A DNA stretch of 20,443 nucleotides, taken from NCBI GenBank assembly GCA_000432655.1, contig HF986301.1, forward strand, positions 66,159 through 86,601, written 5' to 3'. This document shows positions 8,240 through 16,097 of this stretch, one piece after another. The translations under genes and the position numbers were made by a program. Positions within the stretch are counted from its first letter, which is position 1; each line of letters opens with the position of its first letter. A model generated the notes under the pieces. The model did no database searches. It saw only the letters and a program-made list of their open reading frames with translations, and was not told the origin of the DNA. The DNA is from Bacteroides sp. CAG:1060 (GTDB lineage: Bacteria; Bacteroidota; Bacteroidia; Bacteroidales; UBA932).

Positions 8240-11200
8240 TTACTCCCCTACCGCACCTATCATTTCATTGAAACGTCCGACCATATCGGAAGACATCTTG
8301 GCATCTCCGCCTTTCTTGAGCTCCTCGGCAAGAGCATAAATGTAATACCCTGCCGTCTCGAACTCATCCTGCCCCCAGTCATAGAAATCAAAATAGAAAG
8401 AAGCCGTACGAAGAAGGTCTTCAGAGAAAGAACCGGCAATCGCCCTTGCCTTGTCCGCCTGGCCGAGCAAATAATAATCTTTCACCATATTGATGACCAT
8501 GTAGTCGTTGCCCGGGAATCCGACAGGAATGGTTTCCAAAGGATATTGCGCCATCACTTCATTGCACATATCCAGCATTTCCACGGCCCTGTCATTCTGC
8601 CCGGCCTTCATAAACGCTTCTGCAGCGCATACGAACAGGTTCCTGTAAGACAATACGCCGAGGAAAGTATAGTAGTTCTGATAATCAATGAAGTAATTGT
8701 CCGCTTTGACGGCATCCCAATGGAACTTGTCCGTCATCAACTCATAAAGCCTGTCCGGTTCCACAAATCCCGCGACTGTACTTGTGGTCTTGTTTTTAAT
8801 AGGCACCAGCTTATATGAGAATCCCTGATACTCAAGATATTCCTTGATTCCGATATTCAAATCTCCGCCCATGCTCAGCACATTGACAGGCCTGTCCCAC
8901 TGATAATTGGAAAGAAGATCAAGCATGAAAAGCTCCGGCTTTGTGAGAAAGTCTTTGTCCTTGGACATGTTCAGCACAATGGAATCCGGAATCTGGTCCG
9001 CAAACTCAGCGGAAAGAATGCCGCTGCGGAGAACATTCTCTTTATTGACCGGAACGGAGATCTTGCGGGAAGCGATATAGTCCACATTTTTCCCGCTCGT
9101 CATAGGAGCCTTCACCTGCGGATGCTTGAACAGAGTCATCACATCCCTGATATCCATCACTTCGTTGCGAATATCAAAAATAGGTATCATCTCATTGGTA
9201 CCATACAGATACTGCTCCTGACCCACGCCCAACGCAAGCGGCGCGGACTCATTGACCGCCCACTTCATCTGATCTATATGCCAGTCGGTTCCGAGCAGGG
9301 ACGTATTGGCGATTCTGACATCCGGACGGACATTCTCCACTTCCTGGGCATACCATGTAGGGAAGGTATCATTGTCTCCGTGGGTAATAAGAATTCCATT
9401 AGGACCCACAGATTCAAGATAATTGTATGCCATTTCAACTGCAGTAGTACGGTTTGAACGGTCATGATCATCCCAGTTCTGAGCACCCATAAGAGCAGGA
9501 ACTCCAAGACACAGAAGACTGATTACAGATGCCGTCGCAGCCTGAGCCTTACCTTTCAGCAACTTGTCAGCCAAAGAGAAGAGGCAGGCCACGCCAAGTC
9601 CTATCCAGACACTGAAGAAATAGAAAGAACCCGCATAGGCATAATCCCTCTCCCGCACCTGATATGGAGGCTGGTTGAGATACAGCACAATGGCAATACC
9701 TGTCATGAAGAACATCAGGAAATTAAGCCATGCTCCCCTCTTATCCCTGTCATATTGGAAGAAAAGTCCCAATAGTCCAAGCAGAAGAGGCAGGAAGAAA
9801 TAGTGATTCTTGCCCTTGTCCTGAGCCAATATGGCCGGAGCGTCGCTTTGATCTCCCAGCCTGAAATTGTCTATGAACTTTATTCCGCTCTCCCAATTGC
9901 CATGGAATATATTCCCTGGAGAAGGAGAATAAATCTGATTCTGCCGGCCGACAAAATTCCACATGAAATACCTCCAGTACATCCACCCGAGCTGATAGTC
10001 GAAGAAGAAGCGCAGATTGGTTCCCATTGTAGGCTTTTTGTGCGTAGCACCGGCCACTTTGGTCCCCTTCCCGTCCATATAAGACTCGTAGAATTCCTCA
10101 TACCGTCCGTCCGGACTGGAAGCCCACATCCTCGGGAAAAGCATTTTCCCTTCCGGAAGATACTTTGCCTGCACTGGAGAATCCACTTTCTTGTACTTTC
10201 CGCCCAGAGGTGCCCAATACTGCTTGGTTTCCAAATCGTATGGCGCGTCAAAATACTGTCCATACAGAAGAGGTGTGGAGCCGTACTGCTCCCTGGAAAG
10301 ATACCTTACAAGGGTAAAAGGATTATCTGGCTGATATTCATTGGTAGGAGTCTTTGCGCATGAGCGTATGATATCCACACTGAATACCGAAAAACCTATG
10401 ACTATCGTGGTAAGACACAGAAGCGCAGTATTGACGGCCGCTTTGCCTTTCTTCAGAGACACGAACAATCCCCAGAAGCACAGTCCGAGGAACAGCACCA
10501 TGAAGAAAACGGCACCGCTGTTATACGGCAAGCCAAGCACATTCACGAAGAACAGGTCGAAATAAGCCGCCACCTTCGGAAGGTACGGGATTATCACGAA
10601 GAAAATCAGCGCCAACAGTACCACGCCCACCAGGAAAATCTTGCATAGCTCCCAGAAAGAGAACGGTCTATCCTCCCGCTTCCTATAATAGAACATGAAC
10701 ACCAGAGCCGGCACCATAAGGAGATTGAGCAGATGCACACCTATGCTCAATCCAAGAATGAAAGCGATGAAGACAATCCACTTGTCGGCATGAGGCCTGT
10801 CCGCCCTGTCGTACCATACAGTCATACACCAGAACACGACGGCGGTGAAAAGTGAAGACATTGCATACACTTCCGCCTCCACGGCTGAAAACCAGAAAGT
10901 ATCGGAGAAGCAATATGCAAGAGCGCCCACCAATCCCGAGCCCATTATGGATATGGCCTGCGCTACCGTGTAAGTACCGTCAGAAGAAGGTTTGAAGAGC
11001 CTTTTGGCAAACCATACTATGGTCAGGTACAGGAAAAAGATGGTGAGAGCAGAGCACAACGCACTCATCGCATTAATCAGAACTGCAGCATGCATGTTGT
11101 CCCCGAACAATGTGAAGAAGCGCGCAAAAAGCTGGAACATAGGGTTTCCCGGCGGATGCCCGACTTCCAGTTTATATGATGAGGCTATAAACTCTCCACA

Positions 11201-11311
11201 GTCCCAGAAAGACGCAGAGGCTTCGATAGTAAGCAGATAGGTCACGGCAGATACCACAAAGGCAAACACCGCACACAGCCTGTGATAGAGCGTGAATTTC
11301 TTATTGTCCAT
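8240..11311 (-). CDS. DUF2723 integral membrane protein (putative GT-C-like glycosyltransferase) with helical C-terminal region
   Basis: Large membrane protein of 1,023 residues. The N-terminal part matches the DUF2723 family, which is related to GT-C type O-mannosyltransferase-like enzymes. Its first 60 residues carry WDCGE (36-40) and LEVGHPPG (48-55), an acidic residue and an HPPG loop placed like the first periplasmic loop of GT-C enzymes. About a dozen hydrophobic helices follow, interrupted by a long soluble loop (EYQPDNPFTLVRYLSREQYG onward). After residue about 600 a mostly soluble domain begins with DRSNRTTAVEMAYNYLESVGPNG. The last about 140 residues form helix pairs resembling TPR repeats (FMKAGQNDRAVEMLDMCNEV, LLGQADKARAIAG). 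I start it at the ATG at 11311, just below the predicted promoter; an upstream in-frame start at 11371 lies above it. Transfer of a sugar from a lipid carrier onto exported proteins is a family-level inference; the substrate is unknown. Confidence 0.85.
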   Translation of the reverse strand: MDNKKFTLYHRLCAVFAFVVSAVTYLLTIEASASFWDCGEFIASSYKLEVGHPPGNPMFQLFARFFTLFGDNMHAAVLINAMSALCSALTIFFLYLTIVWFAKRLFKPSSDGTYTVAQAISIMGSGLVGALAYCFSDTFWFSAVEAEVYAMSSLFTAVVFWCMTVWYDRADRPHADKWIVFIAFILGLSIGVHLLNLLMVPALVFMFYYRKREDRPFSFWELCKIFLVGVVLLALIFFVIIPYLPKVAAYFDLFFVNVLGLPYNSGAVFFMVLFLGLCFWGLFVSLKKGKAAVNTALLCLTTIVIGFSVFSVDIIRSCAKTPTNEYQPDNPFTLVRYLSREQYGSTPLLYGQYFDAPYDLETKQYWAPLGGKYKKVDSPVQAKYLPEGKMLFPRMWASSPDGRYEEFYESYMDGKGTKVAGATHKKPTMGTNLRFFFDYQLGWMYWRYFMWNFVGRQNQIYSPSPGNIFHGNWESGIKFIDNFRLGDQSDAPAILAQDKGKNHYFFLPLLLGLLGLFFQYDRDKRGAWLNFLMFFMTGIAIVLYLNQPPYQVRERDYAYAGSFYFFSVWIGLGVACLFSLADKLLKGKAQAATASVISLLCLGVPALMGAQNWDDHDRSNRTTAVEMAYNYLESVGPNGILITHGDNDTFPTWYAQEVENVRPDVRIANTSLLGTDWHIDQMKWAVNESAPLALGVGQEQYLYGTNEMIPIFDIRNEVMDIRDVMTLFKHPQVKAPMTSGKNVDYIASRKISVPVNKENVLRSGILSAEFADQIPDSIVLNMSKDKDFLTKPELFMLDLLSNYQWDRPVNVLSMGGDLNIGIKEYLEYQGFSYKLVPIKNKTTSTVAGFVEPDRLYELMTDKFHWDAVKADNYFIDYQNYYTFLGVLSYRNLFVCAAEAFMKAGQNDRAVEMLDMCNEVMAQYPLETIPVGFPGNDYMVINMVKDYYLLGQADKARAIAGSFSEDLLRTASFYFDFYDWGQDEFETAGYYIYALAEELKKGGDAKMSSDMVGRFNEMIGAVGE

Positions 11312-11339
11312 ATTATACTCTTTCGTAAGTGACAAAACA

Positions 11340-11372
11340 CAAAGATACATCCAAATTCCGTATCTTTGCAAA
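11340..11372 (-). promoter_or_regulatory. Predicted promoter for the DUF2723 gene (TTTG-N21-TATCTTTG)
   Basis: On the minus strand a -33 TTTG (11372-11369) is followed after 21 bases by the -7 box TATCTTTG (11347-11340), both exact matches to the Bacteroidota consensus. The expected start of transcription is near 11333, 22 bases before the ATG at 11311. This is the best-formed promoter at the three divergent junctions. Confidence 0.75.
11361..11368 (+). promoter_or_regulatory. Predicted -7 box TATCTTTG for the SUI1-DUF4271 transcript
   Basis: Exact TAnnTTTG match followed by CA, about 65 bases before the SUI1 ATG at 11433. With the minus-strand box it forms a perfect 9-bp inverted repeat, CAAAGATAC (11340-11348) and GTATCTTTG (11360-11368). 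No clear -33 TTTG is present on this strand. Confidence 0.65.
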
Positions 11373-11432
11373 AATTATATTTTTAGTTGAAAACGCATAC
11401 AAGAATTGTGCGCGAATAAAGAGGTTGTTGAC

Positions 11433-11768
11433 ATGGACTGGAAGAAAAGACTTGGGGTGGTATATTCCACAAACCCTGATTTCAAATATCAGACAGAAGA
11501 GACACAGGAAGAGACAACGCTCCCTCCTTCCCAGCAGAGGCTTATAGTACGTATAGACCGCCGAGGGCGCGCCGGCAAGCAGGTGACGCTGATCGAAGGT
11601 TTCAAAGGAAGCGGCGACGATCTTGCGGCGCTTGCCAAGACACTGAAGGTGAAATGCGGCGTAGGAGGCACTGCCAAAGATGGAGAGATCACCATTCAAG
11701 GAGACCTTCGAGATAAAGTCACAGCCTTGCTCACATCCATGGGGTACGGTGCTAAAAGAGGAAACTGA
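11433..11768 (+). CDS. SUI1/eIF1-like translation factor (YciH family)
   Basis: Small cytoplasmic protein of 111 residues, homologous to eukaryotic and archaeal initiation factor eIF1. Bacterial YciH proteins have been proposed to influence initiation fidelity, but their role is not settled. The N-terminal about 35 residues are a variable polar lead (DWKKRLGVVYSTNPDFKYQ). The SUI1 domain follows, with RLIVRIDRRGRAGKQVTLIE, DDLAALAKTLKVKCGVGGT, KDGEITIQGD and a final Gly-Tyr-Gly. The KCGVGGT and IQGD stretches are the family hallmarks. The frame opens at a TTG at 11406; I prefer the ATG at 11433 because it starts at MDWKKRL, as in related proteins. The stop TGA shares one base with the ATG of the DUF4271 gene (TGATG), so translation of the two is likely coupled. 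Confidence 0.93.
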   Translation: MDWKKRLGVVYSTNPDFKYQTEETQEETTLPPSQQRLIVRIDRRGRAGKQVTLIEGFKGSGDDLAALAKTLKVKCGVGGTAKDGEITIQGDLRDKVTALLTSMGYGAKRGN

Positions 11769-12421
11769 TGATTCCACCGGCAATGACAGAGTGGGGAGAC
11801 ATCCTCACCAACAAGATACTGACAACGGTATCCGTCATACTGTTTCTCCTGTATCTCGGGGATTTGTTCAAACTGATGCCATCCATGATGTACAGCATCG
11901 GACGGCCTCGCGGAGTGGCCTCTTTCGAACACAATGTCAGCATGGCTCGCATCCGCAACCGCATAGCGGCAGTATGCGTACTGCCGTTCTGCCTGATTGC
12001 AGACCGTTTCTCTCTATACGAGCCGTCATTTCTCGAAAACATCCCGCCACAATGGACTTCAGTAGCCCTGGTGGGAGTCCTCACCGCATATCTTTCATTC
12101 CGCCAGATTCTGCATGTGTGCATATCTCCAAAACTGCTAAGCAGGGACAACGCCCAGGCAGCGAGAAGAAATCTTTATTCCTTCTTTATTCTGCTCTGCT
12201 TCCTGATGATTCTCTCTTCCGGCGCAATGATTTTTTTCAATGCGGATGAATCAACCTCCAAAATCGTATTCTACTCGGAGACAGCATTGTTTTTTCTCTG
12301 TGCAATAATAAGAACCATGCAGTTTTTGAAAAGCGTTTGCTCCAATTTGCGCACTTTTTTGTATCTTTGCACCCTTGAAATTGTGCCGGCCTCTATTTTA
12401 GTGCTGAGCGCGTTGATGTAA
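11768..12421 (+). CDS. DUF4271 integral membrane protein of unknown function
   Basis: The 217-residue protein has about six hydrophobic segments: ILTTVSVILFLLYLGDLF near the start, AAVCVLPFCLIADRF, TSVALVGVLTAYLSF, SFFILLCFLMILSSGAMIFF, IVFYSETALFFLCAII and a final LEIVPASILVLSALM. Its length, topology and position directly before hemD match DUF4271, a family largely confined to Bacteroidota with no proven function. A six-helix protein with a start coupled to the preceding SUI1 gene and a promoter inside its 3' end suggests it can be expressed separately from the genes that follow. I see no catalytic motif. The assignment to DUF4271 rests on context and topology more than on a memorised signature. 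Confidence 0.78.
   Translation: MIPPAMTEWGDILTNKILTTVSVILFLLYLGDLFKLMPSMMYSIGRPRGVASFEHNVSMARIRNRIAAVCVLPFCLIADRFSLYEPSFLENIPPQWTSVALVGVLTAYLSFRQILHVCISPKLLSRDNAQAARRNLYSFFILLCFLMILSSGAMIFFNADESTSKIVFYSETALFFLCAIIRTMQFLKSVCSNLRTFLYLCTLEIVPASILVLSALM
12336..12369 (+). promoter_or_regulatory. Predicted internal promoter for hemD-rnpA-yidD (TTTG-N22-TATCTTTG)
   Basis: Inside the 3' end of the DUF4271 coding region, TTTG (12336-12339) is followed after 22 bases by TATCTTTG (12362-12369) and then CA. The spacing is one base over the usual 19-21. The start of transcription would be near 12376, about 60 bases before the hemD ATG. Confidence 0.6.
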
Positions 12422-12436
12422 CAGTAGAAGATTAAA

Positions 12437-13171
12437 ATGAAGATTCTCATATCACAGCAGACTCCGACCAATCTCGCCTCCTACGAGGCACTTCAAAACA
12501 ATCATGGAGCAGAGGTGGATTTCAATCCGTTCTTTATAATGGAGCCTCTTTCTGCCAAGGAATTCAGAGCAGAAAAAATCAATCTTCCGGACTATACAGC
12601 AGTAGTATTTTCCTCAAGACTCGCAATAGACGCATATTTCAAACTCAGCGAAGAAATGCGGTTCAAGGTACCTGAGACAATGAAGTATTTCTGTTCTACA
12701 GAAGCTGTTGCAATGTACCTGCAGAAACACATCGTGTACCGTAAGCGCAAAATATTCTATGGCACCGGAACACCGGAGTCCATCGTCGGACTCGTAAGCC
12801 AGAAGCACAAAGGCGAGAAGTTCCTCATAACCTCGGCGCAAGGTGCCAATGTCGCACCGCTCACGTCGCTCTTCGACAAAGCACAACTTGACTATTCCAC
12901 CTGCACTTTGGTAAAGGGTGTATCCCAGGACCTCCACGGCATCGATCTTCACACATACGACATCGTGGTGCTCTACAACCCGTCGGACGTCGTCTCCCTC
13001 AAAGAAAATTTCCCTGATTTCAAACAGGAGAACATAAAGTTCGTTTCTTTCGGCAAATCCGTAGTCAAGGCTATGGAAGACGCCGGTATAGATATAGCAT
13101 TCAAAGCCCCGACCCCGGAAGCACCTTCTGTAGGAAGGGCCATCGAATTATACCTCAGCAACTCCCGCTAA
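12437..13171 (+). CDS. hemD: Uroporphyrinogen-III synthase (HemD family)
   Basis: Cytoplasmic enzyme that closes hydroxymethylbilane with inversion of ring D to form uroporphyrinogen III, precursor of haem and corrinoids. The 244-residue length fits. The sequence shows two alternating beta/alpha halves. The first starts MKILISQQTPTN and contains YTAVVFSSRLAIDAYF, like the conserved 'FTSxxAV' region. The second contains KFLITSAQGANVAPLTSLF and a late PSDVVSLKENF segment. HemD proteins diverge strongly in sequence, so the call relies on this pattern and on the known Bacteroidota order DUF4271-hemD-rnpA-yidD. No other tetrapyrrole gene is nearby. The stop TAA is one base from the rnpA ATG, so it is cotranscribed with rnpA and yidD, probably from the promoter inside the preceding gene. 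Confidence 0.85.
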   Translation: MKILISQQTPTNLASYEALQNNHGAEVDFNPFFIMEPLSAKEFRAEKINLPDYTAVVFSSRLAIDAYFKLSEEMRFKVPETMKYFCSTEAVAMYLQKHIVYRKRKIFYGTGTPESIVGLVSQKHKGEKFLITSAQGANVAPLTSLFDKAQLDYSTCTLVKGVSQDLHGIDLHTYDIVVLYNPSDVVSLKENFPDFKQENIKFVSFGKSVVKAMEDAGIDIAFKAPTPEAPSVGRAIELYLSNSR

Positions 13172-13172
13172 T

Positions 13173-13538
13173 ATGTCCGAACCCGCCAACACATTCTCCA
13201 AAGAGGAGAGGCTGTGTGGGAAGGCATCAGTTTCCGCACTCATAAGCGATGGGCGCTGGGGAACTACCGCTCATTTCAGGTATTGCTGGAGAAAAAGCCG
13301 GGAAGACGGACTTAACCGCATCATTGCATCGGTTCCCAAAAAGTATTTTAAACGCGCCGTCAAAAGGAATCTTTTGAAGAGACGCATCCGGGAGGCGTAC
13401 CGCACACACAAGGCGGCTCCAATGGGAATTGACGTCATGTTCTCATATTGGGGCAAGGAGATTGCCGATTTCAATGTCATTTGTGCCGAGATAGAAAGCA
13501 TTCTGGCTCGCATAAGCAAAACCACCCAGCAGCCATGA
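13173..13538 (+). CDS. rnpA: Ribonuclease P protein component
   Basis: Small basic protein (121 residues) that binds the RNase P RNA and aids 5' maturation of tRNA precursors. The N-terminal region [16 protein letters not shown] resembles the usual start with its FxxxxRL pattern. Residues 56-77 contain the RNR motif, [20 protein letters not shown], whose Arg-Asn and following Lys-Arg/Arg-Glu contact the RNA. It begins one base after the hemD stop and ends overlapping the yidD start (ATGA). The pairing rnpA-yidD is widely conserved in bacteria; the usual partner rpmH is absent here, as is common in Bacteroidota. The RNase P RNA gene itself is not in the window. Confidence 0.96.
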   Translation: MSEPANTFSKEERLCGKASVSALISDGRWGTTAHFRYCWRKSREDGLNRIIASVPKKYFKRAVKRNLLKRRIREAYRTHKAAPMGIDVMFSYWGKEIADFNVICAEIESILARISKTTQQP

Positions 13539-13786
13539 AAAGCAAAGGAAAGACATTGAAAGTCATAAAGCAGATAGTTTCCGCACCGTTTATCCTCCTT
13601 ATCAGATTTTACCAAATCTGCATCTCCCCACTCAAGCCGCCGACCTGCCGTTTTACTCCGACATGCTCTCAATACACCCTGGAGGCATTTCGCAAATATG
13701 GACCGATAAAAGGATTCTGGCTGGGGCTCAAACGCATCCTTCGCTGTCACCCATGGGGCGGTAGCGGATATGATCCGGTTCCATAG
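13535..13786 (+). CDS. yidD: Membrane protein insertion efficiency factor YidD
   Basis: Small membrane-associated protein (83 residues) that helps YidC/Sec insertion of inner membrane proteins. The start at 13535 overlaps the rnpA stop; an upstream in-frame ATG at 13448 lies inside rnpA and is unlikely. The N-terminus has an amphipathic helix ([19 protein letters not shown]). The family core follows: [20 protein letters not shown] at 31-50, then [20 protein letters not shown] and a GSGYDPVP end. The three cysteines at 38, 44 and 71 are at the usual places. It is the last gene of its transcript. Its stop is one base from the stop of the opposing yqaA-like gene, leaving no room for an intergenic terminator. 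Confidence 0.97.
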   Translation: MKSKGKTLKVIKQIVSAPFILLIRFYQICISPLKPPTCRFTPTCSQYTLEAFRKYGPIKGFWLGLKRILRCHPWGGSGYDPVP

Positions 13787-13787
13787 T

Positions 13788-14225
13788 TTATATAGCCCCT
13801 ACCAGCAATGTCCACACAAGGAACCTCAACGCCTTGCCAACAAGCAAAAGCAGTATGGTAGGCACCGGCTTTGTGCGATAAAAGCCCAGGGCTATCACCA
13901 GAACATCTCCTACAAATGGAACCCAGGCAATCAACGCAAGCCAGACACCATATTTGTCCACCTTCTCTTTCTGTTTCTGAAGGGTTTCGCGTTTGACCTT
14001 AAACCATTTCTCAAGCCACTCCCATCTGCCCAAACGCCCCATGTAATAGGTAATGACGCTGCCAAGCCAATTGCCCGCCGTGGCAACGACAAAGCACTCA
14101 AGTGGCCGCTTCATGACAGACAGGACCGCAATATACAATGCGTCCGAACTGAAAGGGACTACTGTAGCAGCCAGCAGATTGCCAAGGAACAGCCCAAGCA
14201 GACCCCAATTCTCAAGTCCGAACAT
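13788..14225 (-). CDS. YqaA-type small DedA/VTT-domain membrane protein
   Basis: Integral membrane protein of 145 residues, a short member of the SNARE-associated/VTT (DedA) superfamily like E. coli YqaA. It shows the family pattern of a re-entrant segment, LLAATVVPFSSDALYIAVL (17-35), then a GNWLGSVITYYMGRLG stretch (51-66). A charged amphipathic helix follows (KVKRETLQKQKEKVDKYG), then WVPFVGDVLVIALGF (101-115), the second re-entrant segment, and a final helix. DedA proteins have been linked to lipid carrier flipping and membrane homeostasis, but the YqaA branch has no proven role. Its ATG overlaps the lepA stop by one base (TAATG), so it is the second gene of a lepA transcript. A functional link to LepA is not established. 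Confidence 0.88.
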   Translation of the reverse strand: MFGLENWGLLGLFLGNLLAATVVPFSSDALYIAVLSVMKRPLECFVVATAGNWLGSVITYYMGRLGRWEWLEKWFKVKRETLQKQKEKVDKYGVWLALIAWVPFVGDVLVIALGFYRTKPVPTILLLLVGKALRFLVWTLLVGAI

Positions 14226-16015
14226 TAAGAATCAAGTTTCAGAACAGCCATAAATGCGCTCTGCGGCACCTGAACCGTGCCTATCTGACGCATGCGCTTC
14301 TTCCCTTCCTTCTGCTTCTCGAGGAGTTTGCGCTTTCGTGAAACATCACCGCCATAGCACTTTGCAGTCACATCCTTACGCACCTGCTTGACTGTCTCAC
14401 GCGCGATAATCTTCCCTCCGATTGCAGCCTGAATAGGAATATCGAACTGCTGCCTCGGTATAAGGTCCTTAAGTTTTACGCACATTTTGCGTCCGAAATC
14501 ATAGGCATTATCCTCATGGATAAGCGTGGAAAGCGCATCGGCCGGCTCTCCGTTGAGAAGAATATCCAGCTTCACCAGCCGCGCCGGGCGGAAGTCTATG
14601 ACATGATAGTCAAAGGAGGCATAGCCCTTGGAGATGGTTTTGAGCTTGTCGTAAAAGTCAAAGACTATCTCGGACAAAGGCATGTCATACGTGAGTTCCA
14701 CTCGATCCGCAGTGATATAGTGCTGTCCGATGAGAGTTCCGCGCCTGTCAAGACAGAGCTTCATTATCGGACCGAAAAACTCGGACTTGGAAATTATCTG
14801 GGCACGGATATAAGGCTCCTCAATATGGTCTATCATGGTTGAAGGCGGAAGACCTGAAGGATTATGCACGTCCATCACCTCGCCCTGCGTGGTGTAAACC
14901 TTATAAGACACGTTCGGAACCGTTGTCACCACATCCATATCAAATTCGCGGAAGAGTCTTTCCTGCACGATTTCAAGATGCAGCAAACCGAGAAAACCGC
15001 ATCGGAATCCGGACCCCAACGCCAAAGAACTCTCCGGCTCGTAAACGAACGAAGCGTCATTGAGCTGGAATTTCTCGAGCACGGTACGGAGCTCCTCAAA
15101 TTTGTCCGCCTGCACAGGATACATACCGGCGAACACCATAGGCTTGACCTCCTCAAAGCCGGAAATGGCCTCACTGCAAGGATTGGCCACATGAGTAATA
15201 GTATCACCCACCTTCACCTCGGCAGCACTCTTGATGCCGGTAATGACATATCCAACATCCCCGCAACCAATCTCATCCGTAGGAATGAGCTTCATCTTGA
15301 GATGTCCGACCTCTTCCACCTCGTATTCCATTCCGGTAGCAAAGAACTTCACCTTGTCGCCCTTGCGCACAGAGCCGTTCTTGATTTTGAAATATGCTAT
15401 CACCCCGCGGAAAGAATTGAACACCGAGTCAAAAATCAACGCCTGAAGCGGGCCCTCCGGATCACCCTTTGGTGCGGGAATTTTCTCTACGATAGCATCG
15501 AGAATAGGAGCAACGCCTTCCCCGGTGCGGGCTGAGACCTTGAACACATCCTCCGGGTCGCATCCGATAAGCTCACATATCTCATCGGTAACCACTTCCA
15601 CCTGAGCGGACTCCATATCGATTTTATTGAGCACAGGAATGATTTCAAGTCCGTGGTCAATAGCCATATAGAGATTGGAAATCGTCTGCGCCTGCACGCC
15701 CTGGGACGCATCTACAACAAGCAATGCTCCCTCACATGAAGCTATGGAACGAGATACTTCGTACGAGAAATCCACATGCCCCGGAGTATCGATAAGGTTA
15801 AGTTTGTAATTCTCTCCCTTATACTTGTGTATCATCTGAATGGCATGGCTCTTTATCGTGATGCCCTTCTCCTTCTCCAGGTCCATATCATCCAGCACCT
15901 GATTGGACATATCTCTGGAACCAAGGGTGCGCGTGGACTCTATGAGCCTGTCGGCAAGAGTGCTCTTGCCGTGGTCGATGTGCGCTATGATGCAAAAATT
16001 GCGAATACTTCTCAT
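14225..16015 (-). CDS. lepA: Elongation factor 4 (LepA), ribosome-associated GTPase
   Basis: Translational GTPase that acts on the ribosome, with reported roles in back-translocation and in 30S biogenesis/initiation. With the ATG at 16015 it has 596 residues, the normal length. G motifs are visible: AHIDHGKST (11-19, P-loop), DTPGH (76-80), NKID (130-133). The C-terminal LepA-specific domain ends with [20 protein letters not shown]. Further in-frame starts exist at 16021 and 16027 (ATG) and 16033 (TTG). The TTG lies inside the predicted -7 box (16031-16038), and transcription is expected to begin near 16024, so 16015 is preferred and matches the usual N-terminus ([14 protein letters not shown] close to the start). 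This leaves a very short leader. It is cotranscribed with the yqaA-like gene and diverges from the transketolase genes. Confidence 0.97.
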   Translation of the reverse strand: MRSIRNFCIIAHIDHGKSTLADRLIESTRTLGSRDMSNQVLDDMDLEKEKGITIKSHAIQMIHKYKGENYKLNLIDTPGHVDFSYEVSRSIASCEGALLVVDASQGVQAQTISNLYMAIDHGLEIIPVLNKIDMESAQVEVVTDEICELIGCDPEDVFKVSARTGEGVAPILDAIVEKIPAPKGDPEGPLQALIFDSVFNSFRGVIAYFKIKNGSVRKGDKVKFFATGMEYEVEEVGHLKMKLIPTDEIGCGDVGYVITGIKSAAEVKVGDTITHVANPCSEAISGFEEVKPMVFAGMYPVQADKFEELRTVLEKFQLNDASFVYEPESSLALGSGFRCGFLGLLHLEIVQERLFREFDMDVVTTVPNVSYKVYTTQGEVMDVHNPSGLPPSTMIDHIEEPYIRAQIISKSEFFGPIMKLCLDRRGTLIGQHYITADRVELTYDMPLSEIVFDFYDKLKTISKGYASFDYHVIDFRPARLVKLDILLNGEPADALSTLIHEDNAYDFGRKMCVKLKDLIPRQQFDIPIQAAIGGKIIARETVKQVRKDVTAKCYGGDVSRKRKLLEKQKEGKKRMRQIGTVQVPQSAFMAVLKLDS

Positions 16016-16030
16016 TTCCATAATCATTCG

Positions 16031-16038
16031 CAAATATA
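16031..16038 (-). promoter_or_regulatory. Predicted -7 box TATATTTG for lepA
   Basis: The minus strand reads TATATTTG, an exact TAnnTTTG match. The start of transcription would fall near 16024, only about nine bases before the preferred lepA ATG. No clear -33 TTTG is seen. Confidence 0.6.
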
Positions 16039-16052
16039 ACGCATTTTTTTGC

Positions 16053-16060
16053 TATATTTG
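16053..16060 (+). promoter_or_regulatory. Predicted -7 box TATATTTG for the transketolase genes
   Basis: TATATTTG followed by CA lies 37 bases before the ATG at 16098. It mirrors the lepA box across 14 bases. A partial -33 (TTCG, 16027-16030) lies 22 bases upstream. Confidence 0.65.
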
Positions 16061-16097
16061 CACACTATGTCAGTACATAAATTATAACCAAACATAT

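Noticed and set aside
13448..13534. Longer start for yidD at 13448
   Set aside because: The extra 29 residues overlap rnpA out of frame and are Cys/His-rich without family similarity; the ATG at 13535 gives the standard YidD N-terminus.
14864..15535. Plus-strand open frame of 223 codons inside lepA
   Set aside because: Antisense to a highly conserved GTPase; a by-product of codon bias in lepA.
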